Source: JBBDXA01 sp040902585
GTDB taxonomy: Bacteria; Planctomycetota; Phycisphaerae; Phycisphaerales; Phycisphaeraceae
Direction of reading: 5' to 3'
NCBI GenBank assembly: GCA_040902585.1
Contig: JBBDXA010000134.1
Span: 1 to 26,989, forward strand
DNA: 26,989 nucleotides
Numbering within the stretch: position 1 is the stretch's first letter; the number at the start of each line of letters is the position of its first letter. A program made the position numbers and the translations under genes. The notes beneath the pieces are model-generated. The model worked only from the letters and a program-made list of their open reading frames with translations, had not been told where the DNA came from and did not search any database. This document shows, one piece after another, positions 15,793-23,394 of the stretch.

Positions 15793-18135
15793 ATGCCTCG
15801 AGATATTCCCGTCGGTAACGGTCAGATGCTGGTCACCTTCGATCAGCACTACCAGATCCGCGACATCTACTACCCGCACGTCGGGCAGGAAAACCACACC
15901 AGCGGCAGCGCCTGCCGCTTCGGTGTCTGGTCGCCCCTGCCTGAGAGCGATCACTCCCAGGGCGATCGCCGCAAGCGCCGCCTCTATTGGTCTTCGCAGG
16001 GCTGGGATCTGAGCCTGGGCTACCACCATGACACGCTGGCGACGCGCGTGGACATGCACCACGATGTGCTTCAGCTCAGCCTGCAATGCAGCGATGTGGT
16101 TGATTTCCATCGCCCGATTCTCGTTCGCCGCATCGAGGTGAAAAACCTCACGGATATTCAGCGAACCGTTCACATCTTCCATCACAACAACTTCGAAATG
16201 TACGGCACGAAGGTCGGCGACACCGCCTACTTCGATCCGCAACTCCGCGCGGTGATTCACTATCGCAAGAACCGCTACCTGATGACCACGTGGTTCAGCG
16301 AAAACGAACAGCGGATGGATGAATACGCCACGGGCACGGCAGGCTTCTTCAATGCCGAAGGCACCTGGCGCGACGCGGAGGACGGGCACCTCGGTTGCAA
16401 CGCCATCGCGCAGGGCGCGGTGGATTCGACCACGATGGTGGGCGTCGAGCTTGGGCCGCACGAATCGAAGATCGTGTACATGGTCATCGGCGCGGGCAAA
16501 AGCCTGGAGGAAATGAAAGAGCAGCACCACTTCCTGCACGCCCACGGGCCGCAGGCGGTGATCGATCGCACCACCGCCTACTGGCGGCTCTGGCTGGCGG
16601 CATCGCGCCTGAAGTTTCCCGACCAGAAGGACAACGGGCCTTCTGAAAGCGTGATTGATCTCTTTAAGCGCTCGCTGCTGGTGGTGCGCACACAGATCGA
16701 CAATAACGGCGCGATCATCGCCGCCAACGACACGGACATCATGCAGTTCTCGCGCGATACCTACAGCTATCTCTGGCCGCGCGACGGCGCGCTGGTGGCG
16801 GCTTCGCTCGACGACGCGGGCTTCCCGGATGTGGCGCGATCGTTCTACAAATTCTGCGCCGAGATCATCGACGATGGCGGCTACTTCCTGCACAAGTACA
16901 ACCCCGATGGCTCGCCCGCCTCAAGCTGGCACCCGTGGGTCTCGATGGGCAACCCGCAGCTTCCGATTCAGGAAGATGAAACCGCGCTGGTGCTCTGGGC
17001 CGTGTGGCGGCATTACCAGCAATACCGCGATATCGAATTCGTTCGGCCTCTGTGGGTCGGGCTGATCACCAAGGCCGCGGATTTTCTCCTGCGCTTCCGC
17101 GATCCGGATACGCACTTGCCGCTGCCCAGCTATGACCTGTGGGAAGAGCGGTGGGGCGTGCATGCGTTCACCGTCGCCAGTGTGTACGGCGGACTCGAAG
17201 CGGCGCACCAGTTCGCCATCTGCTTCGGCGACACCAAGCGCGCGGAAGCTTATAAGAAGGCGGCTGAGCAACTGCGCGAAGCGTTCTGCAAACACTTCTG
17301 GTCGCAGGAGCACGGCCGCTTCCTGCGCCGCATCGTGCCGCTGGATCACGAGCGCACGGCGAAGCTGATGGCGGAAGTCCTCGCCGGTCGTTCGCCGGAT
17401 CGCGATCGCCAGTTCGCGGCCCTTTCGGCGAAGCGGAATGGAGCACCGTCTGGAGCACCGTCCCGGCAGGGCGGTGCCGCTTCCGATCCCACAGGCGAGA
17501 ACGATGACGCAACCGCGAGCGAAGCACCACCGTGCCGGGACGGCGCTCCAGATGGTGCTCCCGAAGAAATCGACTTCGAACTCGATCCCGTCATCGATGC
17601 CTCCAGCTACGCCATCTTTGCCTTCGGTCTGCTCGATCCGCACGATGAGCGTGTGGAAAAAACCATGAGGGCGATCGAGGAACGGTTGTGGGTCAAGACC
17701 AGCGTCGGCGGCGTCGCACGCTATGAAAACGACTATTACCACCGCGTCAGCGATGACATCCGCAACGTCGCGGGCAACCCGTGGTTCATCTGCACGCTCT
17801 GGCTGGCCGACTGGCGCATCGCTCGCGCCCGCACCGTGTCAGAACTGCGCGAAGCATTACCTGTGCTCGACTGGGTCGCCAGTCACGCGCTGCCTTCGGG
17901 CGTGCTGGCTGAACAGGTGCATCCGCACAGCAACGCGCCGCTCTCGGTTTCGCCTCTGACCTGGAGCCATGCGACGGTCGTTTCCACGCTCGTGGCCTAC
18001 CTGCGCAAGCTCGAAGAGATGACCGTGTGTCCGACCTGCGGCCAGCCGCGGCAGTGTGTGCTGGAGAACGGCGAGATGAAACCGCAACTTCATCTGCACG
18101 ACTCCGAAAAGGATCCGGAGCCGGCGGTGGCGTGA
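15793..18135 (+). CDS. GH15-family glucoamylase-type glycoside hydrolase
   Basis: A 780-residue cytoplasmic enzyme of family GH15, which cleaves alpha-glucosidic bonds (glucoamylase, glucodextranase or trehalase-type) with inversion. ATG 15793 has GAAGGGA 7-8 bases before it and starts the N-terminal beta-sandwich (PVGNGQMLVTFD); the longer frame from 15694 is not supported. The (alpha/alpha)6 barrel carries YSYLWPRDGAL, the general acid at E451 or E452 (LWEERWG) and the general base at E707 (SGVLAEQVHPHSN). Residues about 549-590 are a 41-residue Ala/Gly/Pro-rich insertion made of two inverted palindromic elements, placed between barrel helices. The C-terminal tail has CPTCGQPRQC, a small zinc-ribbon-like cysteine cluster after the barrel. 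No signal peptide: an intracellular alpha-glucan or trehalose role is likely. The 249 bp before it hold no gene I can support. Confidence 0.92.
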   Translation: MPRDIPVGNGQMLVTFDQHYQIRDIYYPHVGQENHTSGSACRFGVWSPLPESDHSQGDRRKRRLYWSSQGWDLSLGYHHDTLATRVDMHHDVLQLSLQCSDVVDFHRPILVRRIEVKNLTDIQRTVHIFHHNNFEMYGTKVGDTAYFDPQLRAVIHYRKNRYLMTTWFSENEQRMDEYATGTAGFFNAEGTWRDAEDGHLGCNAIAQGAVDSTTMVGVELGPHESKIVYMVIGAGKSLEEMKEQHHFLHAHGPQAVIDRTTAYWRLWLAASRLKFPDQKDNGPSESVIDLFKRSLLVVRTQIDNNGAIIAANDTDIMQFSRDTYSYLWPRDGALVAASLDDAGFPDVARSFYKFCAEIIDDGGYFLHKYNPDGSPASSWHPWVSMGNPQLPIQEDETALVLWAVWRHYQQYRDIEFVRPLWVGLITKAADFLLRFRDPDTHLPLPSYDLWEERWGVHAFTVASVYGGLEAAHQFAICFGDTKRAEAYKKAAEQLREAFCKHFWSQEHGRFLRRIVPLDHERTAKLMAEVLAGRSPDRDRQFAALSAKRNGAPSGAPSRQGGAASDPTGENDDATASEAPPCRDGAPDGAPEEIDFELDPVIDASSYAIFAFGLLDPHDERVEKTMRAIEERLWVKTSVGGVARYENDYYHRVSDDIRNVAGNPWFICTLWLADWRIARARTVSELREALPVLDWVASHALPSGVLAEQVHPHSNAPLSVSPLTWSHATVVSTLVAYLRKLEEMTVCPTCGQPRQCVLENGEMKPQLHLHDSEKDPEPAVA
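17440..17562. repeat. Inverted pair of 25-bp palindromic elements, in frame in GH15
   Basis: Two diverged copies of the palindrome, at 17454-17478 (coding APSRQGGA) and 17523-17547 (coding APPCRDGAP), lie head to head. With flanking half copies (GGAGCACCGTCTGGAGC on the left, GCTCCAGATGGTGCTCC on the right) they form arms of about 42 bases round a centre of about 40 bases. The whole block adds about 41 codons without a stop or frameshift. Confidence 0.85.
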
Positions 18136-18139
18136 GACC

Positions 18140-18170
18140 AGCCCCTCTCCCTCCCAAGCGAAAAGGGGCT
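18140..18170. terminator. Possible bidirectional terminator between convergent genes
   Basis: A 7-bp stem AGCCCCT/AGGGGCT with a 17-base loop fills the 38-bp gap between the GH15 stop and the stop of the minus-strand operon. Neither side has a T-tract, so it is weak as an intrinsic terminator. Confidence 0.45.
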
Positions 18171-18173
18171 CAA

Positions 18174-19250
18174 TCACTTGCGGGAATTCGTCAGCTTCCA
18201 GCCCTTCGCATCAGCGACGAGGCCGTCGTGCCCCGCGTGCGCGTCGTAGACTTTGTGCATTTCCTCGATCGAATCGAAGTAGCCGACGATAAATGCCGCG
18301 CTGAAGGACTCGCCCGGCTTGATGGGCCGGCCGCCGAACTCCTCAATCATGCAGATGTACCCGCGCTGATGGCACCACGCTTCGTACACCACCGAGGGAT
18401 CGAGCGTGAACCCCGCAAGCCACGGGCCTTCCTTGCCGGTGACAGGATCGCGCAGGTGAATCGCGCGGATGAAACGCTTGGGCGGCTTGTCGAACGCATC
18501 GCGCCGATAGTTGAACTTCGCATCCGGCGCGAAGTCTTCATTGAACTCCTTCGCGGCAATCACGCCCGGCTCGCGCCGCGTACCTTCGATCGGATTGCCG
18601 TCCTTATCGAAGCCATACGTCGGATAACTCAGGTAGATTTCGCTGAAGCTGCTGCCTGCCTTGTGCTTCACGTGTCCGGGCATGTCGATGCGGAGGAACA
18701 TCGCATCACTGGCGTTGACCGCATCGATCCGATCGGTCGACACGAAGTAACGCTTGCCCTTGGGAAAGACCATGATCTGCGACCAGGTTGAGCCATGTTT
18801 GTAACCGGGAGCAGCCAGCGGATAAGCATACTGCTGCTTTACCGCGATGAAACTTTCACCTTTGATCGCAAACGGCGACAGTGCCTTCGCCTGTGTACAT
18901 ATCTGCGGGCCCTCCAGCGATCGCTTCGCGCCCTGGCCGTGGTAGCTGTTGCCGAACCTGTAGACCATGTGGTCCGGCAGCTTGTCACGGTGAGCCTCAT
19001 CACTGCCCGGCTCCATGATCCAGTCCACGATATCCAGTCCGTAGCCCGGATCGCGCGAGCCGGTCTTCTTGTCGAGCAGCGTGCCTGCGGCGACGCCTGT
19101 GACGTAGCCCTTCTTGCGCACGACGGCGTCGAGCATGTCGGTGCTGATGCGCAGCTCCGTTTCGCTCTCGCTGCTGGACAGCTCCTGCGCTCGAGCGCTC
19201 GACGCAAGCACAGACAAAATGAGTAACAGAAGAGGGAGTCGTATATACAT
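18174..19250 (-). CDS. Exported protein of unknown function in a sugar-oxidation operon
   Basis: A 358-residue protein I do not recognise. The signal peptide is MYIRLPLLLLILSVLASSARA, about 21 residues. The mature part is rich in beta-strand and aromatic residues (DHMVYRFGNSYHGQ, GSTWSQIMVFPKGKRYFVS, PWLAGFTLDPSVVYEAWCHQRG), with a layout that recalls galactose-mutarotase or jellyroll-like carbohydrate-active proteins; this is inference. Two starts compete. ATG 19250 has AAGGA 7 bases upstream and is preferred. ATG 19271 overlaps the stop of the upstream oxidoreductase as ATGA and would add MNEKDLT before the same signal. Either way translation is coupled to that gene. Being last in an operon with DUF1080 and a Tat-exported Gfo/Idh protein, it probably acts on the same exported glycoside substrate. 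Confidence 0.85.
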   Translation of the reverse strand: MYIRLPLLLLILSVLASSARAQELSSSESETELRISTDMLDAVVRKKGYVTGVAAGTLLDKKTGSRDPGYGLDIVDWIMEPGSDEAHRDKLPDHMVYRFGNSYHGQGAKRSLEGPQICTQAKALSPFAIKGESFIAVKQQYAYPLAAPGYKHGSTWSQIMVFPKGKRYFVSTDRIDAVNASDAMFLRIDMPGHVKHKAGSSFSEIYLSYPTYGFDKDGNPIEGTRREPGVIAAKEFNEDFAPDAKFNYRRDAFDKPPKRFIRAIHLRDPVTGKEGPWLAGFTLDPSVVYEAWCHQRGYICMIEEFGGRPIKPGESFSAAFIVGYFDSIEEMHKVYDAHAGHDGLVADAKGWKLTNSRK

Positions 19251-19267
19251 TGTCAGATCCTTCTCGT

Positions 19268-20548
19268 TCATACAAACTTAGTTACACCCGGCCGGGCGAC
19301 CTCTGGCTCCGCCAGCGGCTTGTTCCAGTCGTAGTGAGGCGGCGTGAGGTCTTCCTTCGAGTTCATTGCCTGATCCCACGTCACCTGCTGGCCGGTGTAG
19401 GCCGCCATACGCCCCATGATCGCCAGCAGCGTGCTCTTGCACATATATTCGCCGTTGTTGATCGGCTTGCCGGCGCGAATAGCGGCGAAGAGTTCATCGT
19501 GTTCGGTCTGGTAATGATTGTTCTTGGGCCCTTCGTATCGCCACGGCTTACCATCGAAGGTAAAGCCGAGGCGTGACTCGTTGGAACTGAATTGCCCGCT
19601 GCCTTTCGTGCCGGTGACATACACGGCGATATCGTTGGAGCAGCCGCGTATCTGCCGGCAGGTAGCGAAGAGCCGGGCACCGTTTACATACTCATACGTA
19701 ATCGCGAAGTGGTCATATATATTGCCGAACTCCGGCGTGTTGCGCACGATTCTCCCGCCGGTGCCGACTGCCTTGACCGGGTATTCATCCTTCATCACCC
19801 ACGACGCGGTGTCGAGCATATGCACATGCTGCTCTACGTTGAAATCGCCGCTGAGCCAGGTGAAGTAATACCAGTTGCGCATCTGATATTCCATATCCGT
19901 CTGCTCCTTCGTTCGCGGCTTGACCCAGATGGGGCCGCGGTAGTCATTGGCGGCGAGGGTAAGAATCTCGCCGGCATCACCGTTGTGCAGCCGCTTGACC
20001 GCGGCGCCGAAGGCGTTGTTGAAACGCAGGCAAAGGCCGGAGACGACGGAGAGCTTCTTCTTCGCCGCCAGTTCACAGGTCTTAAGGACATCGCGCACAC
20101 CGGGGCCGTCCACGGCGACGGGCTTCTCACAGAAGACATGGCGATTCTGTTCGATGGCGTATTTCAGATGCAGCGGACGAAAGTGCGGCGGCGTGGCCAG
20201 CAGCACCACGTCGACCTCATCTGTGACCTTCTTGAACGCATCAAATCCGACGAAGCGTTTCTCCTTCGGCACGTCGATCTTGTCGGCGATGTCCTTGTTC
20301 GCTTTGAGCGATGTGAGGCAACCTTCAAGACGGTCCCCGAAAGCGTCGCCAAGGGCGACGAGTTTGCAGTTGGAGTCGGCAGTGAGCGCCTGACCGGCGG
20401 CACCGGTGCCGCGGCCGCCGCAGCCGACGAGTCCGACGCGCAGGAGATCACTGGTCTGCGCGTAGGCGACGCGCGCGAGCGGAAGGGCCGCGGTGAGTGT
20501 GGCGGCGGTGGAGGTTTGCAGGAAGGTACGGCGAGTTGATTTAGGCAT
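19268..20548 (-). CDS. Tat-exported Gfo/Idh/MocA-family oxidoreductase
   Basis: A 426-residue sugar oxidoreductase. The start at 20548 opens a twin-arginine signal (R6-R7-T-F-L, hydrophobic core, cut near AYA at 28-30). The Rossmann motif is GLVGCGGRGTG (about 39-49) and the catalytic-lysine motif is E141-K142-P143. The substrate domain has DFNVEQHVHMLD, with histidines at the expected site. Because free NAD is absent outside the cytoplasm, such exported members are thought to hold the cofactor tightly and cycle it. It sits between DUF1080 (57-bp gap) and an unknown exported protein (overlapping or 17-bp gap), giving a three-gene operon. I infer a 3-dehydrogenase-type role that makes or reduces a 3-keto-sugar. 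AAGGA lies about 12 bases upstream; the earlier ATG at 20578 would spoil the signal. Confidence 0.92.
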   Translation of the reverse strand: MPKSTRRTFLQTSTAATLTAALPLARVAYAQTSDLLRVGLVGCGGRGTGAAGQALTADSNCKLVALGDAFGDRLEGCLTSLKANKDIADKIDVPKEKRFVGFDAFKKVTDEVDVVLLATPPHFRPLHLKYAIEQNRHVFCEKPVAVDGPGVRDVLKTCELAAKKKLSVVSGLCLRFNNAFGAAVKRLHNGDAGEILTLAANDYRGPIWVKPRTKEQTDMEYQMRNWYYFTWLSGDFNVEQHVHMLDTASWVMKDEYPVKAVGTGGRIVRNTPEFGNIYDHFAITYEYVNGARLFATCRQIRGCSNDIAVYVTGTKGSGQFSSNESRLGFTFDGKPWRYEGPKNNHYQTEHDELFAAIRAGKPINNGEYMCKSTLLAIMGRMAAYTGQQVTWDQAMNSKEDLTPPHYDWNKPLAEPEVARPGVTKFV

Positions 20549-20581
20549 GTCGATACGGTCCTTGTGTTTGCGGAGCACGTT

Positions 20582-20599
20582 CGGCGGGCAAGCCCGCCG
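20582..20599. repeat. Perfect hairpin between operon genes
   Basis: CGGCGGGC, loop AA, GCCCGCCG, within the 58-bp gap between DUF1080 and the oxidoreductase. The GGGCAAGCCC core recalls the REP hairpin at 11001-11024. It could be a REP-type repeat or an mRNA hairpin that shields the DUF1080 message and lowers downstream expression. No T-tract follows on the minus strand. Confidence 0.7.
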
Positions 20600-20606
20600 C
20601 TATATG

Positions 20607-21410
20607 TCAATCTTTCAATGGGGCAATGGTCACGTTACGAAAATACACTTCATGTCCTTCATTCTGCAGCGCGATGCGGCCGGACGCGGGGAACACTTCA
20701 AGGGCTTCATTCACAGTCGTGCCGTTGATCTTCACGGTCACCTTGTCACCGCGGGCGATCACTTCGACCTTCGTCCACTGCCCGACGGGGCTGGCGACAT
20801 CATCCTTCCCGCGCGTGTCGAGCATCTCTTCAAAGAACGGCTGATGCTTGTTCCACCAGAATTGCCGACCTGTGTATTTCACCAGCTTGCCTTGCGGATC
20901 CCAGCGTGTCTTCTTGTCCTCCGCGATGCGCACCTTGCTCGAAATCGTCGCTTCGATCGGCTTACCTGCTTCGTCCTTGCCGCGGATGACGATGAAATCA
21001 CCTTCGCAGCCCTGCGCGAGCTGCACTTCGAGAGAGGTCACCCATGAACCACCAGCAGAGCCGTCGGCCCCGGTGCAGTGAACCATCACGCCGGAGTTGC
21101 GGACGTACTTGCCGCCGTCGGTCCTGGCACCCCACTTGGTTTCGCAGGTGAAGTGATAGTCTTTATAGGCTTGTTTTGTGGCGAGGTAGCCGCGGTGATC
21201 GCCGCCCTGCATGTGAATGACGCCATCGGTGACGCGGAAGGCGTGGTCGGGGTCTTCGTTTTTGGTCGCCTTGAGCCAGGTGGTCCAGCCGGCGAGATCT
21301 TTGCCGTTGAAGAGGTGGATGGTTTCCTTCGGAGCGACCGCATCGTCAGCGAGCGCGGCGCTGCTCACGGCGAGAGAGAGGACAAGAATGAGGCTGGCAC
21401 TGCTTCGCAT
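20607..21410 (-). CDS. DUF1080 (3-keto-disaccharide hydrolase family) exported protein
   Basis: A 267-residue secreted jellyroll protein. The signal (MRSSASLILVLSLAVSSAALA) ends near residue 21; the mature part starts with the family hallmark LFNGKDLAGWTTW. It continues with the concanavalin-like fold (NSGVMVHC, SLEVQLAQGCEGDF) and ends with GRIALQNEGHEVYFRNVTI, the usual C-terminal signature. Known DUF1080 members cleave glycosides after oxidation at C3, acting as 3-keto-glycoside hydrolases or lyases. The start at 21410 has a perfect AAGGAGG 9 bases upstream, whereas the earlier ATG at 21440 has none. It is the first gene of the minus-strand operon and is divergent from the isomerase-like gene at 21523, which would fit as a partner in the same pathway. 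Confidence 0.93.
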   Translation of the reverse strand: MRSSASLILVLSLAVSSAALADDAVAPKETIHLFNGKDLAGWTTWLKATKNEDPDHAFRVTDGVIHMQGGDHRGYLATKQAYKDYHFTCETKWGARTDGGKYVRNSGVMVHCTGADGSAGGSWVTSLEVQLAQGCEGDFIVIRGKDEAGKPIEATISSKVRIAEDKKTRWDPQGKLVKYTGRQFWWNKHQPFFEEMLDTRGKDDVASPVGQWTKVEVIARGDKVTVKINGTTVNEALEVFPASGRIALQNEGHEVYFRNVTIAPLKD

Positions 21411-21440
21411 CTTGAATCGCCTCCTTGAATGATTGATCAC

Positions 21441-21478
21441 ATTGTACAGGAGGGTTTCACGACGCGAAGCGATATACT
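21441..21478. promoter_or_regulatory. Candidate divergent promoter elements
   Basis: In the 112-bp gap between divergent genes, TATACT at 21473-21478 is a good plus-strand -10, 44 bases before the ATG at 21523. TACAAT on the minus strand (21441-21446) is a good -10 for DUF1080. No clear -35 boxes are seen, so this is tentative. Both genes have AAGGAGG ribosome sites (21508-21514 plus; 21420-21426 minus). Confidence 0.3.
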
Positions 21479-21522
21479 CGCAGGAAGTTGTCGCGGTTTG
21501 GCTTCATAAGGAGGCGGTTCAG

Positions 21523-22497
21523 ATGAAGACTGAAAATGGGAACCATTCACGTCGTTCGTTTCTTCAAGGCGCTCTCGCCGCGATTGCCGCCGCGGGCGCG
21601 GCGAACCTGCGTTCGCCTGCCGTGTTTGCGGAGGACACTGCGAAGCCGGGCGTTCCATCGCCCACGACCTTTCAACTCGCCTGCATGACGCTGCCTTACT
21701 CGGCCTTCCCCTTGCAGCGATCGCTCGAAGGGATCAAGAGCGCGGGGTACAAGTACGTCGCGTGGGGCACATCGCATCGCGAGCCGGGCGAGGCGAAGTC
21801 GGTGCCCGTGATGCCGACGGATGCTGCACCTCAGAAGGCGAAGGACCTGGGCAAGCGTTGTCGGGATGCGGGGCTTGAGCCGGTGATGATGTTCTCTTAC
21901 ATCTACCCCGAGCACAACGACGCGATCAACATCTTCACCAATCGCATCAAGCAGGCGCAGGCCGCGGGCATCGGGCAGGTGCTCACCTTCGGCCACACCA
22001 AGGGCGGCAACCACGCCCTGTGGGTCGAACGCTTCAAACAGCTCGGCCCGATCGCCAAGGACCACGGCGTCATGATCGTCATCAAACAACACGGCGGCGA
22101 AACCGGCACCGGCGAAGCCTGCGCGAAGATCACCCGCGAGATCGATCACCCTGCGATCAAGGTCAACTACGATGCGGGCAACGTGATGGATTATCTGAAT
22201 GTCGATCCGATTCCGGATATACAGAAGTGCGCAGGCGATGTGCGCAGTTTCTGTATTAAGGATCATCGCAACTTTCCCAAGGATGAAGACTGCGGGCCGG
22301 GGTTCGGGGAGATCGATCATTACAAACTGTTACATACAGTCGCGATGACGGGGCTGACGATGCCGCTGTGCTGCGAGAATATTTTTGCCCCGCTCTTGGA
22401 AAGGCCGAAGGAGGCGGAGGGGGTGGATGCGCTGGCGAAGCGGGCGCGGGAGTTTCTGGAAACGGTGGTGAAGGGGTTGGGGGCGAAGGTTGGATGA
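21523..22497 (+). CDS. Tat-exported sugar phosphate isomerase/epimerase-like TIM barrel
   Basis: A 324-residue protein of the AP-endonuclease-2/xylose-isomerase-like TIM-barrel superfamily. The start at 21523 has AAGGAGG 8 bases upstream and begins a Tat signal (R10-R11-S-F-L, then an alanine-rich core to VFA). Likely divalent-metal ligands lie at strand ends: QHGGETGTG, NYDAGNVMDY, IKDHRNF and the late ENIF glutamate. Despite the family name, an exported member will not act on a sugar phosphate. Some relatives act as epimerases, lyases or hydratases on keto-sugars, which fits the divergent DUF1080/oxidoreductase operon. The next gene starts directly after its stop codon. The longer frame from 21433 would put the Tat motif 40 residues in and is rejected. 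Confidence 0.9.
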   Translation: MKTENGNHSRRSFLQGALAAIAAAGAANLRSPAVFAEDTAKPGVPSPTTFQLACMTLPYSAFPLQRSLEGIKSAGYKYVAWGTSHREPGEAKSVPVMPTDAAPQKAKDLGKRCRDAGLEPVMMFSYIYPEHNDAINIFTNRIKQAQAAGIGQVLTFGHTKGGNHALWVERFKQLGPIAKDHGVMIVIKQHGGETGTGEACAKITREIDHPAIKVNYDAGNVMDYLNVDPIPDIQKCAGDVRSFCIKDHRNFPKDEDCGPGFGEIDHYKLLHTVAMTGLTMPLCCENIFAPLLERPKEAEGVDALAKRAREFLETVVKGLGAKVG

Positions 22498-23307
22498 ATG
22501 GGGGCGAATGTGGCAACGGATCATCGCATCGAGTATGAACTGCTCCAGGACTCGCCGCGGCGGGTGCGGCTGACGCATCCGATGGGCTGCTTTGGTCTTT
22601 GGTTCGCCAGGTACTTCATTGTCGGCCATTGCATGGCTGGTGTGATGCTGATCGCCATTGCGCTCGGGCGCACCGGTTTGTGGACATGCACTGCGATCGC
22701 TGGTTCCAATGTCACAGCCCATGTCACGGAGAAGACCGAAACGCCCACGCGATCCGGCACGAGTTACACGATTCAATACACCTTTGCGATCGGCGGCGCC
22801 GAGGTGACCGACACTGTCGATGTGAACTTCCAGACCCATTCACAGCTCTCCGTCGGTGCCGCCATTCCTGTCCGTACACTCGCGTTCCTGCCGCAGTGGT
22901 CGCACTGGCCGGTAGTGGCGGATTACTCGCCCTTCTGGCGAACGGTGATGTGGTGGCCGATCGCCGCCTTCTGGAATGGAATTCTGAGCGTGTTCGTGTG
23001 GCACCTTTACGTCATTCCGTTCCGGCATCGCCGGTTGGTGCGGCAGGGCATCGTGACAATAGGCGTTGTAACACGTGTAGAGTCGCTGGCGACGCAGAAA
23101 GTCCGAACGTTCGGGAAGTATCGCATCCATTACACCTACACGGCGACTCATATGAACGATGCAACGACGCTGAAGGGCACGGCCGTCGAATTCCGTCGTG
23201 GCGAGCCGACATTCAAGGAAGGTAACGAGCTGACCGTTCTGTACAGCAAGCGCCGTCCGCGCCGCAGCGTTCCATATCATCTGGCGATGTACGAGTGTGC
23301 GAGTTGA
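22498..23307 (+). CDS. DUF3592-type membrane protein with two such domains
   Basis: A 269-residue membrane protein. Two transmembrane segments are clear, about 33-57 and 149-173. Each is followed by a beta-rich domain like DUF3592: TYTIQYTF-like strands with VTDTVDV at about 70-135, and YRIHYTYTATHM with FKEGNELTVLYSKRRP at about 185-260. The function of DUF3592 proteins is unknown. The ATG directly abuts the stop of the isomerase-like gene (TGAATG), suggesting translational coupling, although a functional link is not obvious. No separate ribosome site is seen. It converges on the peptidase gene with an 87-bp gap. Confidence 0.85.
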   Translation: MGANVATDHRIEYELLQDSPRRVRLTHPMGCFGLWFARYFIVGHCMAGVMLIAIALGRTGLWTCTAIAGSNVTAHVTEKTETPTRSGTSYTIQYTFAIGGAEVTDTVDVNFQTHSQLSVGAAIPVRTLAFLPQWSHWPVVADYSPFWRTVMWWPIAAFWNGILSVFVWHLYVIPFRHRRLVRQGIVTIGVVTRVESLATQKVRTFGKYRIHYTYTATHMNDATTLKGTAVEFRRGEPTFKEGNELTVLYSKRRPRRSVPYHLAMYECAS

Positions 23308-23351
23308 GGGCTCGAATGCGCGGTGCTTCGTGGCTGAGCATGCGAAACTCG

Positions 23352-23383
23352 CCGCGTCCGCTCGCTTACGCTTCGCGGATCCG
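23352..23383. repeat. GC-rich repeat-like palindromic sequence between convergent genes
   Basis: CCGCG and CGCGG flank TCCGCTCGCTTACGCTT; the inner part is itself an alternation of GC and GAAGC/TAAGC-type steps on the minus strand. It has the look of a dispersed intergenic repeat and may act as a 3' hairpin for either gene. Only one copy lies in the window. Confidence 0.4.
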
Positions 23384-23394
23384 ACAAGGCATCC

